Shown here: positions 52,141 through 60,700 of the stretch, piece by piece | Numbering within the stretch: position 1 is the first letter of the stretch | Layout: each line of letters begins with the position of its first letter | DNA from: Streptomyces brevispora | Lineage (GTDB): Bacteria > Actinomycetota > Actinomycetes > Streptomycetales > Streptomycetaceae | Direction of reading: 5' to 3' | DNA: 64,000 bases | NCBI RefSeq assembly: GCF_007829885.1 | Contig: NZ_VIWW01000001.1 | Coordinates: 4,712,001-4,776,000 of the forward strand | Position numbers and translations under genes: made by a program | Notes under the pieces: generated by a model | What the model saw: the letters and a program-made list of their open reading frames with translations, nothing else | Told to the model about the DNA's origin: nothing | Databases searched by the model: none

Positions 52141-52782
52141 CTGAACGGCCACCTCGACCACCGAAACCCTCTTGTGTTCGATACGCACGAGCTGGGTCGG
52201 CGTCCAGGTGCCCTCAAGCGGCTGACCCGCTCGGTGAACGCCCCCAAGGACTTCGGTATCGACGGAGTCGTCGGTGTGCCGGAAGGCGCACCCGTGGAGC
52301 TGGATGTCCGCCTCGAATCGGTCATGGAAGGTGTGCTTGTCACAGGCACCGCCCGTGCATCGGCCGAGGGGGAGTGCGTAAGGTGTCTGGAGCCGCTGAG
52401 CCTTGAGGTCGAGGCGGACTTCCAGGAGATGTTCTCGTACCCTGACGCCGATGACCGGAACCGCAGCAAGACGGCGGACCCGGTCGACGACGCCGAGGAC
52501 GACGAGGACAGGTTCTTCCTCGAGGACGGCTTGTTCGACCTCGAGTCTGTGCTGCGTGACGCGGTGGTGCTCGCACTGCCGATGCAGCCGGTGTGCCGGG
52601 AGACCTGCGCCGGTCTGTGCTCCGAATGCGGAGTCAGGCTGGACGAGAACCCCGGTCACCACCACGAAGCCCTCGACATCCGTTGGGCGGCATTGCAAGG
52701 ACTCGCCGAGACCGTTCAGGACGGCGAGAAGGACAACATGGGCGGCGCCGAACCTGGCGTCGACGAGAAGCAGGAGAAGTAG
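52141..52782 (+). CDS. YceD family protein (DUF177)
   Basis: About 213 residues. The conserved part begins LNGHLDHRNPLVFDTHELGR. No ATG, GTG or TTG lies at the expected place; a CTG at 52141, 8 bp after AGGA, is the best start. The upstream ATG 52048 is in frame, but its third-position G/C bias decays before the domain. Cys residues in GECVRCLEPL and CRETCAGLCSECG suggest metal binding. YceD always precedes rpmF and is linked to 23S rRNA/L32 maturation. rpmF follows after 2 bp. Confidence 0.85.
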   Translation: MNGHLDHRNPLVFDTHELGRRPGALKRLTRSVNAPKDFGIDGVVGVPEGAPVELDVRLESVMEGVLVTGTARASAEGECVRCLEPLSLEVEADFQEMFSYPDADDRNRSKTADPVDDAEDDEDRFFLEDGLFDLESVLRDAVVLALPMQPVCRETCAGLCSECGVRLDENPGHHHEALDIRWAALQGLAETVQDGEKDNMGGAEPGVDEKQEK

Positions 52783-52784
52783 CC

Positions 52785-52958
52785 GTGGCTGTTCCGAAGC
52801 GGAAGATGTCGCGCAGCAACACGCGCCACCGCCGGTCGCAGTGGAAGGCTGCGGTCCCCACCCTGGTTTCGTGCGAGCGTTGCCAGGAGCCGAAGCTGCA
52901 GCACATCGCGTGCCCCAGCTGCGGCACGTACAACAAGCGCCAGGTCCTCGAGGTCTGA
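52785..52958 (+). CDS. rpmF: 50S ribosomal protein L32
   Basis: 57 residues, GTG 52785. AVPKRKMSRSNTRHRRSQWK, then SCERCQEPKLQHIACPSCG with four Cys for zinc. Co-transcribed with yceD and rnc. Confidence 0.97.
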   Translation: MAVPKRKMSRSNTRHRRSQWKAAVPTLVSCERCQEPKLQHIACPSCGTYNKRQVLEV

Positions 52959-52977
52959 GCGGCTGGTGAGAGGCCCG

Positions 52978-53802
52978 ATGTCTGAGTTGTCCCACGCCAA
53001 GAAGCAGGCAGACAACGTCAACACAGCCTCGTCCCACACGCTTCTGGAAGGGCGGCTCGGGTACCACCTCGAGTCCGCCCTTCTGGTGCGAGCGCTGACC
53101 CATCGTTCGTACGCGTACGAGAACGGCGGTCTGCCCACCAATGAGCGGCTGGAATTCCTCGGGGATTCGGTACTCGGCCTGGTGGTCACGGACACGCTGT
53201 ACCGCACTCACCCCGACCTGCCTGAAGGCCAGCTGGCCAAATTGCGGGCCGCGGTGGTCAACTCGCGCGCTCTTGCGGAAGTGGGCCGCGGCCTCGAACT
53301 CGGCTCCTTCATCCGGCTCGGCCGCGGTGAAGAGGGCACGGGTGGCCGGGACAAGGCGTCCATCCTCGCCGACACCCTTGAAGCGGTGCTCGGTGCGGTC
53401 TATCTCGATCAGGGCCTCGACGCGGCCTCGGAGCTGGTTCACCGGCTCTTCGACCCGCTGATCGACCGGTCCTCCAACCTCGGCGCCGGCCTGGACTGGA
53501 AGACCAGTCTCCAGGAGCTCACCGCGAGCGAGAGCCTCGGAGTCCCCGAGTACCTCGTCACGGAGACCGGCCCGGATCACGAGAAGACCTTTACTGCTGC
53601 TGCTCGCGTCGGTGGTGTCTCGTACGGCACCGGCACCGGCCGCAGCAAGAAGGAAGCGGAGCAACAGGCGGCGGAATCCGCCTGGCGCGAGATCAGTGCC
53701 GCCGCGGAGGCGCGGGAGGTCGTGGCCAAGGCCGCCGCCGACGGAGGGGCCGCCGACGCCCCTGCCGACCCGCCGCCGTCCACGGACGTCGCTCCGGCCT
53801 GA
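52978..53802 (+). CDS. rnc: Ribonuclease III
   Basis: 274 residues from ATG 52978 (GAGAGG just before); GTG 52966 is also possible. The RNase III signature is NERLEFLGDSVLGLVV; a second metal region is DKASILADTLEAVLGAVYLD; the dsRNA-binding domain spans ~165-240 (KTSLQELTASESLGVPEYLV, GRSKKEAEQQAAESAW). A ~30-residue Ala/Pro tail follows. In S. coelicolor this gene is absB and affects antibiotic production globally. Confidence 0.95.
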   Translation: MSELSHAKKQADNVNTASSHTLLEGRLGYHLESALLVRALTHRSYAYENGGLPTNERLEFLGDSVLGLVVTDTLYRTHPDLPEGQLAKLRAAVVNSRALAEVGRGLELGSFIRLGRGEEGTGGRDKASILADTLEAVLGAVYLDQGLDAASELVHRLFDPLIDRSSNLGAGLDWKTSLQELTASESLGVPEYLVTETGPDHEKTFTAAARVGGVSYGTGTGRSKKEAEQQAAESAWREISAAAEAREVVAKAAADGGAADAPADPPPSTDVAPA

Positions 53803-53808
53803 CCCGAG

Positions 53809-53841
53809 AACCCCTCGGTGCCCTGTGCGCCGGGGGGTTTT
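53809..53841 (+). terminator. Hairpin after rnc
   Basis: AACCCCTCGG pairs with CCGGGGGGTT, followed by TTTCCC; inner GTGC/GCGC pairing. Ends or attenuates transcription before mutM, 50 bp away. Confidence 0.7.
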
Positions 53842-53890
53842 CCCTGCCCCGAACCGTTTGGTTCCCCGCCGAATCCCCAGGAGCGACACC

Positions 53891-54751
53891 GTGCCCGAGC
53901 TGCCCGAGGTCGAAGTCGTACGGCGCGGGCTGCAGCGCTGGGTGACCGGGCGCACGGTCGACGAGGTCGAGGTCCTGCACCCGCGAGCGGTCCGCCGTCA
54001 TCTCGCGGGAGGCGTGGACTTCGCGGCCAGACTCGCCGGCATCCGTTTCGGGCCCGCGATGCGCCGCGGCAAATATCTCTGGGTGCCGCTGGACGAGACG
54101 ACCAGCTCGCTCCTCGGCCACCTCGGCATGAGCGGTCAGCTGCTCGTACAGCCGCAGGACGCCGCCGACGAGAAGCATCTGCGGATCAGGATCCGGTTCG
54201 ACGACTCCCTCGGTACCGAACTGCGCTTCGTCGACCAGCGCACCTTCGGCGGGCTCTCGCTCCACGAGAACACCCCCGACGGAGTGCCCGACACCATCGC
54301 GCACATCGCCCGCGATCCACTGGACCCGGAATTCGACGACGCGGCGTTCCACACCGCGCTGCGACTGCGCCGCACCACGGTCAAGCGCGCCCTGCTCGAC
54401 CAGTCGCTGATCAGCGGGGTCGGCAACATCTACGCGGACGAGGCCTTGTGGCGCGCCAAGCTGCACTACGACCGGCCGACCGCGACCCTGACCCGTCCCC
54501 AGTCGGCCGAGCTGCTCGGCCATGTCCGCGATGTGATGAACGCGGCGCTGGAGCAGGGCGGCACGAGTTTCGACAGCCTCTACGTCAATGTGAACGGTGA
54601 GTCGGGCTACTTCGACCGGTCGCTGGACGCCTACGGGCGCGAGGACGAACCCTGCCACCGCTGCGGTACGCCGATGAGGCGCCGTGCCTGGATGAACCGG
54701 TCCAGCTACTTCTGCCCGCGCTGCCAGCGCCCGCCGCGCAACACCGGCTGA
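53891..54751 (+). CDS. mutM: Formamidopyrimidine-DNA glycosylase
   Basis: 286 residues, GTG 53891. Catalytic Pro2-Glu3 in PELPEVEVVRRGL; Lys near 57 in MRRGKYLWV; helix-two-turn-helix QSLISGVGNIYADEALWRAK; zinc finger CHRCGTPMRR/YFCPRCQR. Removes 8-oxoguanine. A palindrome GACCCCCGCGGGGGTC (54752-54767) directly after the stop probably terminates. Confidence 0.96.
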   Translation: MPELPEVEVVRRGLQRWVTGRTVDEVEVLHPRAVRRHLAGGVDFAARLAGIRFGPAMRRGKYLWVPLDETTSSLLGHLGMSGQLLVQPQDAADEKHLRIRIRFDDSLGTELRFVDQRTFGGLSLHENTPDGVPDTIAHIARDPLDPEFDDAAFHTALRLRRTTVKRALLDQSLISGVGNIYADEALWRAKLHYDRPTATLTRPQSAELLGHVRDVMNAALEQGGTSFDSLYVNVNGESGYFDRSLDAYGREDEPCHRCGTPMRRRAWMNRSSYFCPRCQRPPRNTG

Positions 54752-54813
54752 GACCCCCGCGGGGGTCGGCGGTTCCCGTGCCGCGACGCGGCAGAGCCTT
54801 GCCGGGAGGGGCG

Positions 54814-55233
54814 CTAGCTTTCCCGGGCCGCGTGCGCCTCGTCGTAACGTTCACGGGCGACCATGACCTCGGCCATCCGGTCCTCGACGAGCTGGATCAG
54901 TCCGATCAGCTGCCCGGCGACCTGCCGTCCCAGCGGTGTGAGCTCGTAGTCGACGCGGGGCGGATTGGTGGGCTGCGCCTCGCGGTGCACCAGTCCGTCA
55001 CGTTCCAGCGCGTGCAGGGTCTGGGAGAGCATCTTCTCGCTCACCCCGTCGACCCGGCGGCGCAGCGCGTTGAAGCGGAGGCTGCCCTCATACAGGGCGC
55101 CGAGCGTCAGGCTGCCCCAGCGGCCGGTGACATGTTCCAGGGTGCCGCGCGAGGGGCAATGCCTGGCGAACACGTCGAAGACCCACGCATCGCCCGGGCA
55201 GCCGTCCGTCCCGCTGCCGCCGTTCTCGTCCAT
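54814..55233 (-). CDS. HxlR-family transcriptional regulator
   Basis: 139 residues from ATG 55233. Cys-containing N-terminus (CPGDAWVFDVFARHCPSRGT), winged helix VTGRWGSLTLGALYEGSLRF, RRVDGVSEKMLSQTLHALER, DGLVHREAQPTNPPRVDYEL. HxlR proteins often sense electrophiles or redox through Cys and control a divergent oxidoreductase, but no such gene is next to it here. Same strand as, and 109 bp downstream of, the CAP protein gene. Confidence 0.9.
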   Translation of the reverse strand: MDENGGSGTDGCPGDAWVFDVFARHCPSRGTLEHVTGRWGSLTLGALYEGSLRFNALRRRVDGVSEKMLSQTLHALERDGLVHREAQPTNPPRVDYELTPLGRQVAGQLIGLIQLVEDRMAEVMVARERYDEAHAARES

Positions 55234-55342
55234 GGAAGCCAGCGTACGCCCGCACAGCGCTCGCCACGGGATTGCGCGATCCATGGGTGAGCGGGTGGGG
55301 CGTACGGGGCCGGAGCGGGTGGTGGTGCGGGGCGGGTACGGC

Positions 55343-56296
55343 TCAGAAGCCGAAGTCCTGGGTCCACCAGGGACCGCCGGCGCCGAAGTGGACACCCACG
55401 CCGAGCGTCTTGTAGTCGCAGTTGAGAATGTTCGCGCGGTGGCCCTCGCTGTTCATCCAGGCGTCCATCACGGCCTGCGCGTCGGCCTGGCCCCGGGCGA
55501 TGTTCTCGCCGCCGAGACCGGCCACGCCTGCCTTGGCGGCACGGTCCCAGGGGGTCTTGCCGTCAGGGTCGGTGTGGTCGAAGAAATCGCGGGCCGCCAT
55601 GTCCTCGCTGAAGTTCTGGGCGAGCGAGGCCAGCGAACTGCTCGCCGTCACCGGGCCGCAGCCAGCCTTGGCGCGCTCCTGATTGACCAGGGAGAGCACG
55701 GCGGCCTGGGCCGAGGTGTCGGCGGCGGGCTCGGTGCTCCGGCGGGGGGCCGGAGCGGAGGTCGAGGGTGCCGGCGCCGCCGAGCTCGCGGTTGGGGCAG
55801 CGCTCTTCGTGGCACCGGACCCGGGAGCCTTGGAGGCGGAAGCCTGCCCGGAAGGCTCCTTCTTCTCCGCCTTCTTCGCCGGACCGGACGTCCTCGAAGG
55901 GGACGAGGAGGATTTGCCGTCGGCGGAGGGGCCGGACTTCGTGGGCCCGTGGGTGCGGTCGGTGCCGCGGCCGGCCTTGCCGGACGCGGATCCGCGGTCG
56001 GCCGGCGCGGTCGTGGAGCCGCCCTGCGTCAGCAGGTCCGGGGCGCCCTCGGAGCGCACCCGGTCGGCGGCCGAACCGCCGCCCGGGTAGTGGTCGCCGC
56101 CGGGCAGCAGACCGGAGGCCACGGCGACGGCCCCGACGGCCATGGCCGCGGAGACACCGAGCAGTCCCGTACGTACCGGCATCCCGGACCGCTTCCTGCG
56201 GCGGGATCCCCGGCTTCGGACCGCGTCCCGCTCCGCGTTTTCCTCAGCGGCGGGAGCGGTGGCGGGAACTGCGGCGGAGCGTCGATGGCGTCCCAT
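55343..56296 (-). CDS. CAP/SCP-domain secreted or membrane-anchored protein
   Basis: 317 residues from ATG 56296. Arg-rich N-terminus, one membrane span or uncleaved signal (TGLLGVSAAMAVGAVAVASG, ~45-64), a ~120-residue Ser/Thr/Pro/Ala linker, and a C-terminal CAP domain from ~195: VLSLVNQERAKAGCGPVTAS, FFDHTDPDGKTPWDRA, GENIARGQ and WMNSEGHRANILNC. Common in Streptomyces; acts outside the cell, role unknown. Confidence 0.9.
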   Translation of the reverse strand: MGRHRRSAAVPATAPAAEENAERDAVRSRGSRRRKRSGMPVRTGLLGVSAAMAVGAVAVASGLLPGGDHYPGGGSAADRVRSEGAPDLLTQGGSTTAPADRGSASGKAGRGTDRTHGPTKSGPSADGKSSSSPSRTSGPAKKAEKKEPSGQASASKAPGSGATKSAAPTASSAAPAPSTSAPAPRRSTEPAADTSAQAAVLSLVNQERAKAGCGPVTASSSLASLAQNFSEDMAARDFFDHTDPDGKTPWDRAAKAGVAGLGGENIARGQADAQAVMDAWMNSEGHRANILNCDYKTLGVGVHFGAGGPWWTQDFGF

Positions 56297-56440
56297 CTGC
56301 TGTGCCCTTCTGACGACCTGGACGCCGCATCCGACGCCACATGACTCACCCGATCGAGTGATGCTTTTGCGAGGGGACTGTACGCCATGGTCTTTCGGTG
56401 AGAAGTGCTCCGAGAGCAATTGGCCGGTTAGCGTTCGGGC

Positions 56441-56722
56441 ATGGACGAAGATGTACGACTCACCGCCTGGGTACGCGGCCGAGTGCAGCAAGTAGGGTTC
56501 CGCTGGTTCACCAGGGCAAACGCTCTGGAGATCGGGGGCCTCGTCGGATTCGCCCTCAATCTCGACGACGGCAGGGTGCAGGTTGTCGCGGAAGGACGGC
56601 GTGAGAGTTGCCACCGTCTGCTGGATTGGCTGCGCTCGGACGACACACCCGGCCGCGTTGACGGAGTCACTGAGATCTGGGACACCCCGCGGGGCGGATA
56701 CGAGGGGTTCGCGATCCGCTGA
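56441..56722 (+). CDS. acyP: Acylphosphatase
   Basis: 93 residues, ATG 56441. Active-site loop VRGRVQQVGFRWFTRANA (Arg) and Asn in GLVGFALNLDDGRVQVVAEG. It hydrolyses acyl phosphates such as carbamoyl phosphate. Normal length. Confidence 0.93.
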   Translation: MDEDVRLTAWVRGRVQQVGFRWFTRANALEIGGLVGFALNLDDGRVQVVAEGRRESCHRLLDWLRSDDTPGRVDGVTEIWDTPRGGYEGFAIR

Positions 56723-57160
56723 TCCGGGCTCCGGGCGGGGTCCGAAGATGCCTTGTGTTCGGACTGTGTTCGATACGCGGCGCGGGGTGACGGTGAGAGG
56801 CGCCGTTGTACCTACACATGAAATGACCTGCGGAATGATCCGGTGGTTGCCAAGAATCGGTTGCCGTGCGAGGCTGCGGCGAGAAGGAAGATCTCCGTGC
56901 CCCTGAGGGCCCCGCAGGAGAGTCGCGCCGCAAGATCATCAAGCCGCGCGCCCCCGGGACGCCCGCCTCTACGGGGTGTGATCGTGTTGACCGTCAAACT
57001 TTTTGGTGAGACGCTGAAAACCCCGCGCACCTTAGCTGTTCGGCAGAGCTGTTTGGCAGCAGAACAGCAGTGAGCACAGAGCACTGCCGAGCACCGCGGG
57101 TGCGATTCCCTCACGACCCACACCGCATCGGTCGGTCACTCAGTGTGGAGGACCATCCTC
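56723..57160. other. 438-bp intergenic region without a supported gene
   Basis: Short frames lack third-position bias. It contains a low-GC patch (56985-57060) with TTGACC at ~56986 and CTTTTTGG, a plausible promoter area for the coiled-coil gene that starts at 57161. The sequence GAACAGCAGTGAGCACAGAGCACTG shows short repeats only. Confidence 0.4.
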
Positions 57161-57373
57161 ATGGCAAAGGCGCTTCTCGGTTACGTCGGCGGTTCCGACC
57201 CGCGACTCCTCGCCGAGATGCGACGGCTTCAGCAGCGCGTCCAGGATCTTGAATCCGAAATCGTACGGATTCAGGATGAGAACGACGCGCTCAATGCCGC
57301 CGCTCAGCACCAAGAGTCGCTGCTCGACAGCATCGACATCGACGTACCTCAGGCGGAGCCGGCGCTGACCTGA
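57161..57373 (+). CDS. Small conserved coiled-coil protein
   Basis: 70 residues, ATG 57161 with GGAGG 10 bp upstream. AKALLGYVGGSDPRLLAEMR followed by a coiled coil (RLQQRVQDLESEIVRIQDEN) and an acidic end. Conserved upstream of smc in actinomycetes as I remember; function unknown. Its place and coiled coil make a chromosome-organisation link conceivable but unproven. Confidence 0.82.
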   Translation: MAKALLGYVGGSDPRLLAEMRRLQQRVQDLESEIVRIQDENDALNAAAQHQESLLDSIDIDVPQAEPALT

Positions 57374-57514
57374 CCGATGGCCCCAGGGCCGGTCGGGCTG
57401 CATGCGTCAGCCGCACGGAATCATCGCCGGATCGCCACCGGATCATTGAAGATCGATTGCGCTTGAGCTGCTTCTTGTGCGTCTTCATCTGTCATGTCAT
57501 TGATCCGGCACGCG

Positions 57515-57530
57515 CGTCTCCATGGAGACG
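57515..57530. promoter_or_regulatory. Perfect 16-bp palindrome upstream of smc
   Basis: CGTCTCCATGGAGACG equals its reverse complement. It lies between the coiled-coil gene and smc, 178 bp before the smc start, in a 334-bp stretch with no gene. Candidate regulator site; no known family assigned. Confidence 0.5.
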
Positions 57531-57566
57531 TCGTATCCGTCGACACAGCATTGCACAAGATTTACC

Positions 57567-57595
57567 GGGGACGCTTCGGCGTCCCTTCTTTCTTT
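57567..57595 (+). terminator. UUCG-loop intrinsic terminator before smc
   Basis: GGGACGC-TTCG-GCGTCCC (57568-57585) followed by TTCTTTCTTTT, a rare textbook Rho-independent signal in this genome. It probably ends the coiled-coil gene transcript, leaving smc to its own promoter in the remaining ~110 bp, or acts as an attenuator. Confidence 0.88.
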
Positions 57596-57707
57596 TCCCC
57601 TCCGAATCCCGCCCGTCCCGCCCCGGACGTACACCCCTTCCCTTACCCTCTGATGTGCCCTGCACCTTCATCAGCGAAACCGCGAGTGAAAGGTAGAGTC
57701 CGGCGGC

Positions 57708-60700
57708 GTGCACCTCAAGTCCCTGACCCTGCGTGGTTTCAAATCGTTCGCCTCCGCCACGACCCTGCGGTTCGAGCCCGGGATCACCTGCGTGGTCGGC
57801 CCCAATGGGTCGGGCAAGTCCAATGTGGTGGACGCGCTCTCCTGGGTCATGGGGGAACAGGGTGCCAAATCCCTGCGTGGCGGCAAGATGGAGGATGTGA
57901 TCTTCGCCGGTACCACCGGGCGGCCTCCGCTCGGGAGGGCGGAAGTGTCGCTGACCATCGACAATTCCGACGGCGTACTGCCCATCGAGTACGCCGAAGT
58001 GACGATCACCCGGATCATGTTCCGCAATGGCGGCAGCGAATACCAGATCAATGGCGACACCTGCCGGCTGCTGGACATCCAGGAACTCCTCTCGGACTCG
58101 GGTATCGGCCGGGAGATGCATGTCATCGTCGGCCAGGGTCAACTGGACTCCGTTCTCCACGCCGACCCGATGGGGCGCCGCGCCTTCATCGAGGAGGCCG
58201 CCGGCGTACTGAAACACCGCAAGCGCAAGGAGAAGGCGCTGCGGAAACTGGACGCGATGGGGGCGAACCTGGCCAGGGTCCAGGACCTCACCGACGAACT
58301 GCGGCGACAGCTGAAGCCGCTCGGCCGGCAGGCGGCGGTCGCGCGCCGGGCCGCCGTGATCCAGGCCGACCTGCGCGACGCCCGGCTGCGGCTGCTCGCC
58401 GACGACCTGGTGCGGCTGCACACCGCGCTGCGCGGTGAGATCGCCGACGAGGCGGCCCTGAAGGAGCGCCGGGAGACGGCCGAGGCGGAGCTCAGGGCCG
58501 CGCTGAGCCGCGAGGCGGAACTGGAGGACGCGGTCCGGCGGTTGACGCCGCGGCTCCAGCGCGCCCAGCAGACCTGGTACGAGCTGTCGCAGTTGGCTGA
58601 ACGGGTACGCGGCACGATCTCGCTGGCCGACGCCCGGGTGAAGAGCGCCGCCGCCCCGCCGGAGGAGGAACGGCGCGGCCGCGATCCGCAGGACATGGAG
58701 CGCGAAGCCGACCGGATCCGCGAGCAGGAGGCGGAGCTGACCGCGGCGCTGGAAGCGGCGGAGCACGCGCTGGAGGACACCGCCTCCCACCGGTCGGAGC
58801 TGGAAAGGGAGTTGGCGGCCGAGGAACGCAGGCTGAAGGACGCGGCCCGCGCCCTGGCGGACCGCCGCGAGGGGCTCGCCCGGCTGACCGGTCAGGTCAA
58901 CGCGGCCCGCAGCCGTGCCGGTTCGGCGCAGTCGGAGATCGACCGGCTGGCCGCGTCGCGCGACGAGGCACAGGAGCGGGCGGTCACCGCCCAGGAGGAG
59001 TACGAGCAGCTCAAGGCCGAGGTCGACGGCCTGGACGCGGGTGACGCCGAGCTCGGCGAACGGCACGAGGCCGCCAGGAGCGAGCTGAAGGAGGCGGAGG
59101 GCTCGCTCTCCGCCGCCCGGGAGGCCGCCACCGCCGCCGAACGCAAACGCGCCGCGGTCGCGGCCCGCCATGACGCCCTGGCCCTCGGGCTGCGCCGGAA
59201 GGACGGAACCGGGGTGCTGCTCGGTGCCCGGGACCGGTTGGCGGGCCTTCTCGGGCCGGCCGCCGAACTGCTCACGGTGGCCCCGGGGCACGAGGTCGCG
59301 GTGGCCGCCGCACTGGGCGCGGCGGCGGACGCGGTGGCGGTCACGGACCCGGCCACCGCGGCGGAGGCGATCCGGCTGCTGCGGAAACTGGACGCGGGGC
59401 GGGCCGCGCTGCTGCTCGCAGGCGGAGGCGGAGGCGCAGACGGGGGCGGGGGCGGAGGCGAGGTCGGCGCGGCACCCCGGGGGCCCGACGCGGTGGGGCA
59501 GGTACCGGGTCAGGGCTCGGAGTCGCACGTCGCGGGGCAGGTACCGGGTCAGGGCTCGGAGTCGCACGTCGCGGGGCAGGTACCGGGTCAGGGCTCGGAG
59601 TCGCACGTCGCGGGGCAGGTACCGGGTCAGGGCTCGGAGTCGCACGTCGCGGGGCAGGTACCCGGTCAGGGCTCGGAGTCGGTGCGGCCGGCCGCGCACG
59701 ACGGCACATCGCCGGAGTCCGCGCCCGCCTCCTCGATCCCGCAGACGTCGGCCGCCCTGGCTCTGGACGGCCGGGGGTGCCCCGCCGTCGCCGATCTCGT
59801 CAGCGGTCCCGTCGAGCTGCTGGCCGCGGTACGCAGGCTGGTGCGGGACATGGTGGTCGTCGGAACACTGGAGGACGCCGAGGACCTGGTGGCCGCCCAT
59901 CCGGAGCTGACGGCGGTGACCGGCGAGGGGGACGTGCTCTCGGCGCACTTCGCGCACGGTGGTTCCGCGGGGGCGCCCAGCCTTCTCGAAGTCCAGGCGT
60001 CCGTCGACGAGGCCGCCGCCGAGCTTGCCGAACTGGCCGTGCGGTGCGCGGAGCTGGCCGAGTCGCAGCGGCTCGCGGCGCAGCGGCGGGGTGCCGTCGC
60101 CGCGCTCGTCGAGGAGCTGGGGGAGCGGCGCCGGGCCGCCGAGCGCGAGAAGTCCGGGGTGGCCCAGCAGCTCGGGCGGCTGGCCGGCCAGGCGCGGGGC
60201 GCCGCCGGTGAGGCCGAACGGATGACCGCCTCCGCCGTCCGTGCCCAGGAGGCGCTGGAGCACGCGACCCAGGAGGCGGAGGAGCTCGCCGAGCGGCTGC
60301 TCGTCGCCGAGGAGGCGTCGCAGGACGGCGCGGACGAGGAACCGGACACCGCCGTGCGCGACCGGCTCGCCGCCGACGGTGCCAACGCCCGCCAGACCGA
60401 GATGGAGGCCCGGCTCCAGGTTCGTACCCACGAGGAACGGGTCAAGGCGCTGGCCGGCCGCGCCGACTCCCTCGACCGCGGCGCCCGCGCCGAACGGGAG
60501 GCACGGGCCCGCGTCGAGCAGCGCAGGGCCCGGCTGCGTCACGAGGCGGCGGTGGCCTCCGCCGTGGCGTCCGGCGCCCGGCAGTTGCTTGCCCACGTCG
60601 AGGTGTCCGTCGTACGGGCGGAACAGGAACGGGTGGCCGCGGAGGCCTCGAAGGGCGAGCGGGAGCGGGAGCTGGCGGCCGAGCGTCAACAGGGCCGGGA

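Noticed and set aside
59496..59681. 39-bp direct repeats as a CRISPR array
   Set aside because: No spacers between units; they are contiguous and in frame with smc.
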